Assembly: GCA_017516785.1 (NCBI GenBank)
Contig: JAFXAV010000005.1
Coordinates: forward strand, 1 to 45,966
Direction: 5' to 3'
DNA from: Oscillospiraceae bacterium
GTDB taxonomy: Bacteria; Bacillota_A; Clostridia; Oscillospirales; Oscillospiraceae
DNA length: 45,966 nucleotides
Shown: positions 33,721 to 41,338 of the stretch, piece by piece
How the letters are laid out: each line of letters begins with the position of its first letter
Numbering within the stretch: the first letter of the stretch is position 1
Notes under the pieces: generated by a model
Database searches by the model: none
The model's input: the letters and a program-made list of their open reading frames with translations, nothing else
What the model was told of the DNA's origin: nothing
Position numbers and translations under genes: made by a program

Positions 33721-36144
33721 ATGATTTACGATTTTTCCGCCATTGAAAAGAAATGGCACAAATACTGGGAAGAGAACAACACCTTTGCCACCGATGTATG
33801 GGATTTCTCCAAGCCCAAGTACTACGTGCTGGATATGTTCCCTTATCCCTCCGGTGTCGGCCTGCATGCAGGTCATCCCGAAGGCTACACCGCTACCGAC
33901 ATCATGTCCCGCATGAAGCGTATGCAGGGCTTCAACGTGCTGCACCCCATGGGCTACGATTCCTTCGGTCTTCCCGCTGAGCAGTACGCTGTCGATACCG
34001 GTAACCATCCCGCGGGCTTCACTGAGAAGAACATCGAAACCTTCTCCGGTCAGCTGAAGGAGCTGGGCTTCGACTATGACTGGTCCAAGGTCATCGCTAC
34101 CTCTGATCCTGATTTTTACAAGTGGACCCAGTGGATCTTCAAGAAGCTGTGGGAAGCAGGCTATGCAAAGCGCATTGAGATGCCCGTCAACTGGTGCGAA
34201 GCACTGGGCACTGTTCTGGCCAATGATGAAGTCATCGACGGCAAGTCCGAGCGCGGCGGCTATCCCGTTGTGAAGAAGATGATGATGCAGTGGGTCATCG
34301 ACCAGCCTGCATTTGCTGAAAAGCTGCTGGAAGGCATGGACGAAATCGATTGGCCCGAATCCACCAAGGAAATCCAGCGCAACTGGATCGGCAAGTCCAC
34401 AGGTGTGGAAGTGGACTTCAAGCTGGTGGGCGGCGGTCAGTTCTCCATCTACACTACCTGTATCGAAACCATCTACGGCATCACCTTCATGGTTCTGGCC
34501 CCCGACGGCAAGATCACCGAAAGCCTTCTGGATCGTGTTGAGAATCGCGAAGAAGTGGAAGCCTACATCGCGGAAGCTGCAAAGAAGAGTGAAATCGACC
34601 GTACCGACGCCAGCAAGACCAAGACCGGCTGCTGCCTGAAGGGCATCTACGCCATCAACCCCGTCAACGGCCGTGAAGTTCCCGTGTTCATCGGCGACTT
34701 CGTCCTGGGTAACTACGGCACCGGCGCTGTCATGGCTGTTCCCAGCCACGACCAGCGTGACTTCGAGTATGCCATCGCCCATAACATTCCCATGATCCAG
34801 GTCATCGAGGGCCGCGACGTTTCTGAGTGCGCTTTCGAGAAGCAGGATTATCTGGGCAAGGGATGCAAGCTGATCAATTCTGAAGAGTTTACCGGCCTGA
34901 CCGTTGAGGAAGCCAAGGAAGCCATTACTGCTAAGCTGGAGGCTCAGGGCGTTGCAAGACGCAAGAACAACTACCACTTCCGTGAGTGGATCTTCGCCCG
35001 TCAGCGCTACTGGGGCGAGCCCGTTCCCTGTGTCTACACCGAAGACGGCGAGACCGTGTTCCTGCCGGACAGCGAGTTGCCTCTGGTTCTGCCCGTCCTG
35101 GAAGACTACAAGGGCCGCGGCGGTAAGGCACCTCTGGAGAACGCCGAAGAGTGGAAGCACTACGATAATAACGGCCTGAAGGGTATGCGCGAGACCTCCA
35201 CCATGCCCGGTTCCGCCGGTTCCTCCTGGTACTACCTGCGCTACATCGATCCCAAGAATGAGAACGCATTCTGCGATCCCGAGCTGCTGAAGCACTGGAT
35301 GCCCGTTGACCTGTACGTGGGCGGTCCCGAACATGCCGTTGGTCACCTGATCTACTCCCGTATCTGGAACCGCTTCCTGTACGACAACGGCCTGTCTCCT
35401 GTGAAGGAACCCTTCAAGAAGCTGGTTCACCAGGGCATGATCCTGGGCGAGAACGGCATCAAGATGGGCAAGCGCTTCCCCGAGTTCGTGGTCAACCCCA
35501 GCGACATCGTCCGGGAGTACGGCGCTGACACCCTGCGTCTGTACGAAATGTTCATGGGCCCCCTGGAAGTTTCCAAGCCCTGGAGCGCCACCGGCGTTGC
35601 CGGCGCAAAGAAGTTCATCAACCGTGTGTGGAACTTCTTCAGCGAGACTTCCAACATCACCGATACCGATGACGGCAAGCTGACCAAGATTTACCATCAG
35701 ACCGTCAAGAAGGTCACTTCCGACTTTGAGCAGCTGGGCTTCAACACTGCCATTGCTCAGATGATGGTCTTTGTCAATGATGTTTACAAGAACGGCACCT
35801 GCCCCAGAGAGTATGCCGAGGGCTTCATCAAGATGATGTCCTGTATCACTCCCCACGTGGGCGAAGAGCTGTGGCAGATTCTGGGCCATGACAACACCAT
35901 CGCCTACGAGAGCTGGCCCACCTATGATGAGGAAAAGTGCAAGGACAACGAGGTCACCATCGCTGTTCAGGTCAACGGCAAGATGCGCGGCACAGTCATG
36001 ATGGCAGCAGACCTGGAAAATGAGCAGGTCATCGAAAATGTCCTGGCAAATGAGAAGATTGCCAAGTTCCTGGAGAAGCAGGGCGGCCAGATCCGTAAGA
36101 CCATCGTGGTCAAGAATAAGCTGGTCAACCTGATCGTCAAATAA
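33721..36144 (+). CDS. leuS: Leucyl-tRNA synthetase
   Basis: Class I synthetase charging tRNA-Leu. The 807-residue length is normal. The HIGH motif is HAGH (residues 49-52, in GLHAGHPEGYTATDIMSRM). The KMSKS loop reads KMGKR (581-585, followed by FPEFVVNPSDIV). The CP1 editing domain is present, but its threonine-rich peptide, commonly TTRPDT, reads TTCIET (245-250), while the editing aspartate block VPSHDQRDFEYA is kept. The anticodon-binding domain and C-terminal domain (VAVQVNGKMRG-like: IAVQVNGKMRGTVMM) are complete. AAGAGGTG precedes the ATG. The variants look like a lineage form rather than damage, because all other blocks are intact. Confidence 0.97.
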   Translation: MIYDFSAIEKKWHKYWEENNTFATDVWDFSKPKYYVLDMFPYPSGVGLHAGHPEGYTATDIMSRMKRMQGFNVLHPMGYDSFGLPAEQYAVDTGNHPAGFTEKNIETFSGQLKELGFDYDWSKVIATSDPDFYKWTQWIFKKLWEAGYAKRIEMPVNWCEALGTVLANDEVIDGKSERGGYPVVKKMMMQWVIDQPAFAEKLLEGMDEIDWPESTKEIQRNWIGKSTGVEVDFKLVGGGQFSIYTTCIETIYGITFMVLAPDGKITESLLDRVENREEVEAYIAEAAKKSEIDRTDASKTKTGCCLKGIYAINPVNGREVPVFIGDFVLGNYGTGAVMAVPSHDQRDFEYAIAHNIPMIQVIEGRDVSECAFEKQDYLGKGCKLINSEEFTGLTVEEAKEAITAKLEAQGVARRKNNYHFREWIFARQRYWGEPVPCVYTEDGETVFLPDSELPLVLPVLEDYKGRGGKAPLENAEEWKHYDNNGLKGMRETSTMPGSAGSSWYYLRYIDPKNENAFCDPELLKHWMPVDLYVGGPEHAVGHLIYSRIWNRFLYDNGLSPVKEPFKKLVHQGMILGENGIKMGKRFPEFVVNPSDIVREYGADTLRLYEMFMGPLEVSKPWSATGVAGAKKFINRVWNFFSETSNITDTDDGKLTKIYHQTVKKVTSDFEQLGFNTAIAQMMVFVNDVYKNGTCPREYAEGFIKMMSCITPHVGEELWQILGHDNTIAYESWPTYDEEKCKDNEVTIAVQVNGKMRGTVMMAADLENEQVIENVLANEKIAKFLEKQGGQIRKTIVVKNKLVNLIVK

Positions 36145-36179
36145 TGTGGAAAAATTCTGAAAAAATTTAGAATTATTTC

Positions 36180-36208
36180 TTGACAAACAGCGAAAGCACA
36201 TCTATAAT
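36180..36208 (+). promoter_or_regulatory. Perfect consensus sigma-A promoter of rpsU
   Basis: TTGACA (36180-36185), exactly 17 bp, TATAAT (36203-36208). This is the only promoter seen in the window matching both hexamers and the ideal spacing, fitting the high demand for a ribosomal protein. Confidence 0.95.
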
Positions 36209-36278
36209 ATATCAAGCCAGTATGTGGCCCTGAACGCATCCTGGATTAAGCCGGATGCTATTGAGGGGAGGGAAAACA

Positions 36279-36461
36279 ATGTCTGAAATTCGCGTCAAGG
36301 AGAACGAATCTCTGGAGAGCGCTCTGCGTCGTTTCAAGCGCAGCTGTGCCAAGGAGGGCGTTATCGCCGAAGTCAAGAAGCGCGAGCATTACGTCAGCCC
36401 CAGCCTGAAGCGTAAGCAGAAGTCTGAAGCTGCCCGTAAGAACAAGAGAAAGTTCTATTAA
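36279..36461 (+). CDS. rpsU: 30S ribosomal protein S21
   Basis: A 60-residue basic protein of the small ribosomal subunit. [20 protein letters not shown] is the typical start, and the C-terminal half is very rich in Lys and Arg ([18 protein letters not shown]). ATG 36279 is chosen because GGGGAGG (36265-36271) lies 7 bases ahead; the frame is open further upstream. It is a single-gene unit between a consensus promoter and a terminator. Confidence 0.97.
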   Translation: MSEIRVKENESLESALRRFKRSCAKEGVIAEVKKREHYVSPSLKRKQKSEAARKNKRKFY

Positions 36462-36486
36462 TTGAAAATCCCTCTTGATTATGCTC

Positions 36487-36524
36487 AAAAACCGCCTTGG
36501 GACAACCAGGGCGGTTTTAAACTT
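36487..36524. terminator. Bidirectional terminator between rpsU and the convergent gene
   Basis: AAAACCGCCTTGG pairs with CCAGGGCGGTTTT (36487-36499/36506-36518) with one wobble. The flanking A and T runs give a T-tract in both directions. The right arm overlaps the stop codon of the minus-strand gene, so both genes share it. Confidence 0.88.
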
Positions 36525-37230
36525 TTAGGAGCGGATACAGTTCCTGGAATAAGCCCACGGCTCTGGAGACTCCCAGAGACTGGGCTTTTTTCATTTTTTC
36601 CATCAAGGACTCGGAGGTGTCGAAGAGGGTGAACCGTACCTGGTGGTCGGACACCTCCGTTTTGTAATTACAGCAGAGTTTCGGATCAAAAAAGCCGCCG
36701 TCAAGATAGTCGGGTGGGAACTGTGGGGCAAAGGTCGTCCCCGATTCTGTAACGTCGATGTCCTCCTGACAGAGAGCCGCTTCCAGCCAGACTTCCCGAT
36801 TTTGCCATGGGATGAGATACTCATCCAACGGCACATGAAGGGCAGGAGGGGACAAAAATACCGGGCAGTTCCTGCCTTCTGCGTATAATTCCGACACAGT
36901 GACGGGGCGGGGGAGCGCTTCCAGAAGGAAACTGACCATAGCCTCGGATTCCGCCTCCGGCGGACGCTGAAAGTCCAGCAGCAGACTTTCGCAGTGAAGG
37001 TGAGTCAGTGTCTCGCTTAATTGATGGGCTGCCAAATCGGGGCTGTGGTCCTGACAGGGAACCCGGTCGTTGAGGATCAGAATGCTTCCCGCAGGAAGAC
37101 TCTTGGGGATGTTGGTGATTCCTAAAGAATAAGGTGAAAAATGACAGGCCATCCATGCGGCCTGGTTTGATAAGGTGGATGCGGCCGCCATTTCCGCAGC
37201 GGTCATGGCCAGAATCAGCGGCAAAGCCAT
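36517..37230 (-). CDS. Conserved-looking hypothetical protein, function unknown
   Basis: A 237-residue protein and the only full-length minus-strand gene in the central part of the window. I do not recognise it. It starts with a mildly hydrophobic stretch (ALPLILAMTAAEMAAAS) that is not a clear signal peptide. It has alternating hydrophobic segments such as GSILILNDR and SLLLDFQRPPEAE, and ends with QSLGVSRAVGLFQELYPLL, compatible with an alpha/beta or barrel fold. ATG 37230 is preferred to TTG 37236, with a GGGGGC stretch ahead. Coding is supported by a shared terminator at its stop and by length, but a start-site promoter is unclear. Confidence 0.65.
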   Translation of the reverse strand: MALPLILAMTAAEMAAASTLSNQAAWMACHFSPYSLGITNIPKSLPAGSILILNDRVPCQDHSPDLAAHQLSETLTHLHCESLLLDFQRPPEAESEAMVSFLLEALPRPVTVSELYAEGRNCPVFLSPPALHVPLDEYLIPWQNREVWLEAALCQEDIDVTESGTTFAPQFPPDYLDGGFFDPKLCCNYKTEVSDHQVRFTLFDTSESLMEKMKKAQSLGVSRAVGLFQELYPLLKV

Positions 37231-37258
37231 GGACAAAAGCCCCCAATCATGTTATAAT
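37230..37258 (+). promoter_or_regulatory. Extended -10 promoter of the YqeG-M24 peptidase operon
   Basis: TGGACA (37230-37235), 17-bp spacer and TATAAT (37253-37258), with TG at 37250-37251. The -35 overlaps the start codon of the divergent minus-strand gene, so the two genes could influence each other. Confidence 0.85.
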
Positions 37259-37290
37259 CTTTCATATCTTATGAAAAGGAGAAATGGAAT

Positions 37291-37794
37291 ATGTCTTTTT
37301 CTCTGCTGCCTGCGCTGATTACCGATGAGCTGACGGATCTGACTCCGGAGCTCCTAAATGGCTACGGCATCCGCCTTCTGATGATGGATTTTGACAACAC
37401 CATCGTCCCTTATACCACCGATGTTCCCACGGAGAAGATGGTTGACTGGCTGCGGTTCATGCTGGAATCTGATATTTTGCTGTGCGTGGTTTCCAACAGC
37501 AAAAATGACCGTGTGAAGATCTTCTGCGACAAATATGACCTCCCCTGCATCACCCGGGCAAAGAAGCCCGGCACCCGGGGCGTGAAGGAATGTCTGGAGC
37601 AGTTTGAAATTCCTGCGGAGAACGCCGCTCTGGTGGGCGACCAGATTTATACGGATACCCTGGCTGCGAACAACTCCGGCGTGATGCCCATTCTGGTCCG
37701 GGCCATTGACAATCACAATTTCTGGCTGAAGGCACGTCATGTGCTGGAACTGCCTTTTATCTGCGCTGCAAGAAACAGGAGGATTGCAAAATGA
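37291..37794 (+). CDS. YqeG-family HAD IIIA phosphatase
   Basis: A 167-residue HAD-superfamily hydrolase. Motif I is LMMDFDNTIVPY with the nucleophile Asp and general acid Asp, motif II is VVSNSKNDR, and the lysine and final acidic motif are in AKKPGTRGV and LVGDQIYTDTLAAN. It resembles YqeG of Bacillus and mitochondrial Gep4, which dephosphorylates phosphatidylglycerophosphate, but the substrate here is not settled. AAAGGAG lies 9 bases before ATG 37291. It overlaps the peptidase gene by four bases (ATGA). Confidence 0.92.
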   Translation: MSFSLLPALITDELTDLTPELLNGYGIRLLMMDFDNTIVPYTTDVPTEKMVDWLRFMLESDILLCVVSNSKNDRVKIFCDKYDLPCITRAKKPGTRGVKECLEQFEIPAENAALVGDQIYTDTLAANNSGVMPILVRAIDNHNFWLKARHVLELPFICAARNRRIAK

Positions 37795-38852
37795 AGAACA
37801 TTGACAAGTATTTATCTCTGCTGGACGGCGAAGTGGACGGCCTGCTGCTGACTTCCCGCTATGCCCGCCATTACGGCGCCGAGTTTGATATCGCCGAAGG
37901 CGTTGCCATCGTCACCAAGAATGGCTGCCGCTATTTCACTGACAGCCGCTACATCGAGTCCGCCGAAAAGGGTATCAAGGGTTTCGAGGTGCAGATGGTG
38001 CAGCAGTACAGCTACAACAAGCTGCTCAACGATGCAATCGCTGATTTCGGTGTCACCACTCTGGGCTACGAAGAAAACTATCTGACCGTTGCCGAGCTGA
38101 TGACCTATGAGAAGAATCTGAATGCAAAGCTGGTTCCTTTCAATAAACAGATCTCCGGTTTCCGGGGCATCAAGGAAGAGTGGGAGCTGGACCTGATGCG
38201 CAAGGCCCAGGCCATCGCCGATAAGGCGTTTGCAGAAGTACTGCCCAAGATCAAGGTAGGTATGACCGAGCTGGAGCTGCAGGCAGAACTGATCTACTGC
38301 ATGTACAAGAACGGCGCTCATGGTCTGTCCTTTGACCCCATCGTGGTCTCCGGCCCCAATTCCAGCCTGCCCCACGGCGTTGCCGGTGAGCGGGTCATCC
38401 AGGAAGGCGACTTCATCACCATGGATTTCGGCGTCCTGTACTATGGTTACTGCTCCGATATGACCCGTACCGTGGCTGTCGGCTATGCCACCGAGGAAAT
38501 GAAGAAGGTTTACAACACTGTTCTGGAAGCCCAGCTGGCAGGTCTTGCTGCCACTAAGGCCGGTGTTCCCGGCAAGGAAATTGACGGCGCTGCCCGGAAG
38601 GTCATTGCAGATGCCGGTTACGGCGCTTACTTCGGCCATGGCTACGGCCACAGCCTGGGTCTGGAAGTCCACGAAGGCCCCAGTCCCAACGCAGGCAACC
38701 CCAATCCCATGCCCGCCGGTGCCGTTGCATCCGCAGAACCCGGTATCTATCTGCCTGGCAAGTTCGGTGTGAGAATCGAGGACTGTGTGATTTATACTGC
38801 AGATGGCTACGAAAATCTGGCCACCAGCCCCAAAAATCTCATCATTCTGTAA
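37791..38852 (+). CDS. M24B aminopeptidase (Xaa-Pro peptidase family)
   Basis: A 353-residue cytosolic metallopeptidase that probably releases residues N-terminal to proline. The N-terminal creatinase-like domain (about 1-125) includes YFTDSRYIESAEKG. The pita-bread catalytic domain supplies the two-metal site: Asp in MDFGVLYYGYCSDMTRTV, His in GHGYGHSLGLEVHEGP, and Glu in SAEPGIYLPGKFG and VRIEDCVIY. The start codon overlaps the YqeG stop, so the two are co-translated. In Bacillota this gene is often just upstream of efp, as here. Confidence 0.95.
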   Translation: MKNIDKYLSLLDGEVDGLLLTSRYARHYGAEFDIAEGVAIVTKNGCRYFTDSRYIESAEKGIKGFEVQMVQQYSYNKLLNDAIADFGVTTLGYEENYLTVAELMTYEKNLNAKLVPFNKQISGFRGIKEEWELDLMRKAQAIADKAFAEVLPKIKVGMTELELQAELIYCMYKNGAHGLSFDPIVVSGPNSSLPHGVAGERVIQEGDFITMDFGVLYYGYCSDMTRTVAVGYATEEMKKVYNTVLEAQLAGLAATKAGVPGKEIDGAARKVIADAGYGAYFGHGYGHSLGLEVHEGPSPNAGNPNPMPAGAVASAEPGIYLPGKFGVRIEDCVIYTADGYENLATSPKNLIIL

Positions 38853-38869
38853 AAAGTTCTGATTACCTC

Positions 38870-38898
38870 TTGAAATGTCTGGCATTTTAGGGTAAAAT
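38870..38898 (+). promoter_or_regulatory. Sigma-A promoter of efp
   Basis: TTGAAA (38870-38875), 17-bp spacer, TAAAAT (38893-38898). The leader contains a CCCC-CCGAAA-GGGG hairpin (38927-38940) ahead of the GGAGGA ribosome binding site. Confidence 0.82.
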
Positions 38899-38963
38899 AA
38901 ATCAGCTAAGTATATACAAAAATACGCCCCCCGAAAGGGGAGAGCACTTAGGAGGATTATTTT

Positions 38964-39527
38964 ATGATTTCTGCAGGCGATATTCGTAACGGCGTTACCT
39001 TCGAACTGGATGGCAAGGTCATGCAGGTCGTCGAGTTCCAGCACGTTAAGCCCGGCAAGGGTGCAGCTTTCGTCCGCGTCAAGATGAAGAACGTCATCAC
39101 CGGCGGCGTGACCGAAACTTCCCTGAACCCCTCTGCCAAGTTCCCCACCGCTTACATTGAGCGTAAGAAGATGGAGTATTCCTACAACGACGGTTCCCTG
39201 TACTACTTCATGGATCAGGAAACCTACGAGCTGGAGCCCTTGGACGGCAGCGTTCTGGACGACGGCTTCAAGTTCGTCAAGGAAAACGACGTCTGCACCG
39301 TTCTGAGCTACAAGGGCAAGGTCTTCGGCGTTGAAGTCCCCAACTTTGTTGACCTGGTTGTTACCGAGACCGAGCCTGGCTTCGCCGGCAACACCGCTAC
39401 CAACGTCACCAAGCCCGCTACTGTTGAGACCGGCGCTGAGGTCAAGGTGCCTCTGTTCATCAACGAAGGCGACAAGATCCAGATCGACACCCGTACCGGT
39501 GAGTACCTGGGCCGCTCCAAGGCTTAA
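38964..39527 (+). CDS. efp: Translation elongation factor P
   Basis: EF-P relieves ribosomes stalled at polyproline. The 187-residue protein has the three beta-barrel domains. It starts [20 protein letters not shown], has the tip loop with K32 ([17 protein letters not shown]) that is the usual modification site, [13 protein letters not shown] in the second domain, and ends [17 protein letters not shown]. No modification enzyme is visible in the window. GGAGGA lies 7 bases before the ATG. Confidence 0.97.
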   Translation: MISAGDIRNGVTFELDGKVMQVVEFQHVKPGKGAAFVRVKMKNVITGGVTETSLNPSAKFPTAYIERKKMEYSYNDGSLYYFMDQETYELEPLDGSVLDDGFKFVKENDVCTVLSYKGKVFGVEVPNFVDLVVTETEPGFAGNTATNVTKPATVETGAEVKVPLFINEGDKIQIDTRTGEYLGRSKA

Positions 39528-39585
39528 TTTTTGGGTCACTGCTTAAAACCCCAATCTGCCGATAAGGCAAAAGGAGAATACTACT

Positions 39586-40017
39586 ATGACGATTTCTGAA
39601 AAGTCCGCCTATCTGAAGGGTCTGATGGATGGCCTGTCCCTGAACACCGAGTCCGATGAGGGCAAGATGATCGCAGCCATCGTGGATCTGCTGGGCGATG
39701 TGACCCGGAAGCTGTCCGATGTGGAAGATACCACCATCGCCATCTCCGACGAGTTGGATGAGATCGAGGAAGATCTGGACGCCATCGAGGACTTCATCAT
39801 GGACTATGATGAGGAAGACGAGGAAGAGTGGGACGAGGACGAAGACTACGATGAAGGCTTCGACTTCGGCGACGAGGAAAGCACCATTTATGAGGTTGTC
39901 TGTCCCGTCTGCAACGAGATTGTTGACTTCGACGAAGAGACCCTGGAAAAGGGTGCTATCGTCTGCCCCGACTGCGGCGAAACTCTGGAGTTCTCTCTGG
40001 AAGAGGACGAGGAGTAA
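39586..40017 (+). CDS. CD1247-type domain protein with C-terminal zinc ribbon
   Basis: A 143-residue acidic protein. The N-terminal block EKSAYLKGLMDGLSLNTESD, followed by helical heptads, matches the small CD1247 N-terminal domain found in Clostridia. A very acidic Asp/Glu linker (around residues 70-100) joins it to a four-cysteine zinc ribbon, CPVCNEI and CPDCGETLEF. Such proteins are sometimes mislabelled AraC regulators; no helix-turn-helix is seen. The role is unknown; the ribbon and acidic spacer suggest protein-protein contact, perhaps with RNA polymerase or the ribosome. AAAGGAG precedes the ATG, and the gene is likely co-transcribed with efp. Confidence 0.8.
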   Translation: MTISEKSAYLKGLMDGLSLNTESDEGKMIAAIVDLLGDVTRKLSDVEDTTIAISDELDEIEEDLDAIEDFIMDYDEEDEEEWDEDEDYDEGFDFGDEESTIYEVVCPVCNEIVDFDEETLEKGAIVCPDCGETLEFSLEEDEE

Positions 40018-40029
40018 TTCTCGAAATCC

Positions 40030-40060
40030 TCCGGGCACGCTTCGGCGTGCCCGGAATTTC
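40030..40060 (+). terminator. Hairpin terminator with TTCG tetraloop after the CD1247-type gene
   Basis: CCGGGCACGC (40031-40040) and GCGTGCCCGG (40045-40054) pair perfectly around a TTCG tetraloop, extended by one T-A pair. The following AATTTC is only weakly T-rich. Confidence 0.8.
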
Positions 40061-40080
40061 GGAAAAAGCAAAATTAATGC

Positions 40081-40109
40081 TTGACAAACGGCAAAGTCTG
40101 TGATAGACT
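40081..40109 (+). promoter_or_regulatory. Promoter of the two tRNA genes
   Basis: TTGACA (40081-40086), 17-bp spacer, TAGACT (40104-40109) with TG at 40101-40102. It lies about 40 bases before the first tRNA. Confidence 0.8.
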
Positions 40110-40147
40110 GTGTTAAGTGATGGTGCTCAGCACCCCGCGACAACCAT

Positions 40148-40224
40148 GGGCCTTTAGCTCAGTTGGTTAGAGCCTCCGGCTCATAACCGGATAGTCCCGG
40201 GTTCGAATCCCTGAAGGCCCACCA
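40148..40224 (+). tRNA. tRNA-Ile2 (anticodon CAU, lysidine type)
   Basis: A 77-base cloverleaf with acceptor GGGCCTT/AAGGCCC, D stem GCTC/GAGC, anticodon stem TCCGG/CCGGA, T loop TTCGAAT and encoded CCA. The anticodon loop is CTCATAA, so the raw anticodon is CAU. This loop and the body (CCTTTAGCTCAGTTGGTTAG) match isoleucine tRNA-2, whose C34 is changed to lysidine by TilS to read AUA, rather than elongator Met, whose loop is normally TTCATAC. The T stem CCGGG/CCCTG has one C-U mismatch at the second pair. Confidence 0.88.
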
Positions 40225-40264
40225 CTTTTAAAATACGGGCGTAACCCGCCCTTTATATTTACAT

Positions 40265-40340
<76 letters not shown>

Positions 40341-40342
40341 AG

Positions 40343-40390
40343 AAGTTGGAAATTTGCGATTTCGGTCGTGAATTTCCAACTTTTTGTTTT
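40343..40390 (+). terminator. Intrinsic terminator of the tRNA operon
   Basis: AGTTGGAAATT (40344-40354) pairs perfectly with AATTTCCAACT (40371-40381) around a 16-base loop and is followed by TTTTGTTTT. Confidence 0.9.
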
Positions 40391-40470
40391 ATAAAGTTAA
40401 TTTTTCACGACTCTCGGATGACGGTAAATTGCTTCTGGGCCTACGGTCCACCCAAAGTGAGGAATTTGCC

Positions 40471-40974
40471 ATGAGAGTCAAAAATGTTCGGAAAACAAGG
40501 AAAAGCCTCCATGAGGCAGCGGAAGAATTCATCTCCTGTAAGACGGCTCAGAAGGTCAGGGAACGGACGATCAGAGAGTACCGCAAGTATCTTGATGACT
40601 TCGTTCAAAAGTCCTCTGACAGTCTGGAAATGGATGACCTGAAGCGGGACTTGCTGCACTACTTTGCAGCGATTCCGGATACCAGTCCTGCCAGATTCAA
40701 CCATCCCTATCAGTGCCTGCATGCGCTGTTTTCCTGGTGCGTGAAGCAGGATTACCTGGTCTGCAACCCCTTTGATAAGCTGGATCTGAAGAAAAAGCGG
40801 GACGATGAAAATGTGCAGCCTGCATCCATTGAGGATATCCAGTTGTTTCTGAAGTGTCTGGATAAGGAGAACTACTGTGAGCTCCCGGATTACACCATCA
40901 CGATCCTGATGCTTGATACGGGCATCAGAACCAGTGAGCTGTTCGACCTGATGGAACAGTTTGCTGATAAATGA
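40471..40974 (+). pseudogene. Truncated tyrosine recombinase (phage/ICE integrase)
   Basis: A 167-residue remnant. Residues about 10-95 form a SAM-like core-binding domain (LHEAAEEFISCKTAQKVRER, HALFSWCVKQDYLVCNPF). The catalytic domain begins and keeps the first catalytic arginine block, MLDTGIRTSELFDL, but the protein then stops at TGA 40972-40974. About 120 residues carrying the HxxR and final Tyr are missing and are not found downstream. It cannot be an active recombinase. ATG 40471 has GAGGAA ahead; the frame is open further upstream. Its site next to tRNA-Trp is typical for integrases. Confidence 0.85.
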
Positions 40975-41048
40975 CACAACATATTGTGGTAGAAGACGAA
41001 AAACGACACAATATATTGCGCTCTGCCACTTGACGTCACAACGTTGTT
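40975..41048. repeat. Three related palindromic sites around a promoter (candidate operator array)
   Basis: Site 1 is CACAACATATTGTG (40975-40988), CACAA/TTGTG around 4 bases. Site 2 is CACAATATATTGCG (41007-41020), the same with one change. Site 3 is CACAACGTTGTT (41037-41048), a tighter version. Centres are 32 and 29 bases apart, about three helical turns. Sites 1 and 2 lie upstream of the -35 and site 3 fills the spacer of the promoter, the placement expected for a repressor or an integrase-accessory protein. The binding protein is not identified. Confidence 0.6.
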
Positions 41049-41058
41049 CTGGTATAAT
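41030..41058 (+). promoter_or_regulatory. Strong extended -10 promoter of the cargo transcript
   Basis: TTGACG (41030-41035), 17-bp spacer, TATAAT (41053-41058), with TG at 41050-41051. It should start transcription near 41065 toward the two small genes, leaving about 275 bases of untranslated leader. Confidence 0.88.
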
Positions 41059-41064
41059 ACCATT

Positions 41065-41338
41065 GTTTTCCGGTAAAAAGAAAACAGTGCTCATGGATTG
41101 CCGTCCACAAGCACTGCATAATGTGTTTTCACAGATCGCTGAGCCGAGACTCGTTCTCCGTGTTTCTCCTTAACACACGGTCAGTATACCACGGCGCCTC
41201 GCTTAGCGCAAGTTGGGATGTTGCACAAATGCAATGTCCCTAATTTGTAAACGCATTTTCTTTTGGCTGGTTACATATTGTTCGCAATCAACCCAAAGAA
41301 GCCGCACCCTATGTGCGTGTATGCGTAAGGAGGAAATA
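41065..41338 (+). other. Long structured non-coding leader, candidate regulatory RNA
   Basis: No supported reading frame in about 275 bases after a strong promoter. Visible structures are GTGCT..TGGA/TCCA..AGCAC with an internal loop (about 41088-41120), an imperfect CCGTGT/ACACGG stem near 41159-41180, and TTGCA/TGCAA (41221-41234). No known riboswitch is recognised. The end carries a strong TAAGGAGGAA ribosome binding site for the gene at 41339. Confidence 0.4.

Noticed and set aside
33721..36144. leuS as a decayed gene because KMSKS is altered
   Set aside because: The frame is full length, other catalytic blocks are intact, and it is the only leuS visible. The change to KMGKR is more likely a lineage variant.
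40148..40224. Elongator or initiator tRNA-Met from the CAU anticodon
   Set aside because: The anticodon loop CTCATAA and the body sequence match the lysidine-type tRNA-Ile2. Initiator hallmarks such as three G-C pairs at the base of the anticodon stem are absent.
40975..41048. Replication-origin iterons or DnaA boxes
   Set aside because: The repeats do not match TTATNCACA, no replication initiator gene is near, and they sit directly on a promoter.
40975..41048. CRISPR array
   Set aside because: Only three short palindromes with degenerate copies and spacers too short; no cas genes. No CRISPR array was seen anywhere in the window.
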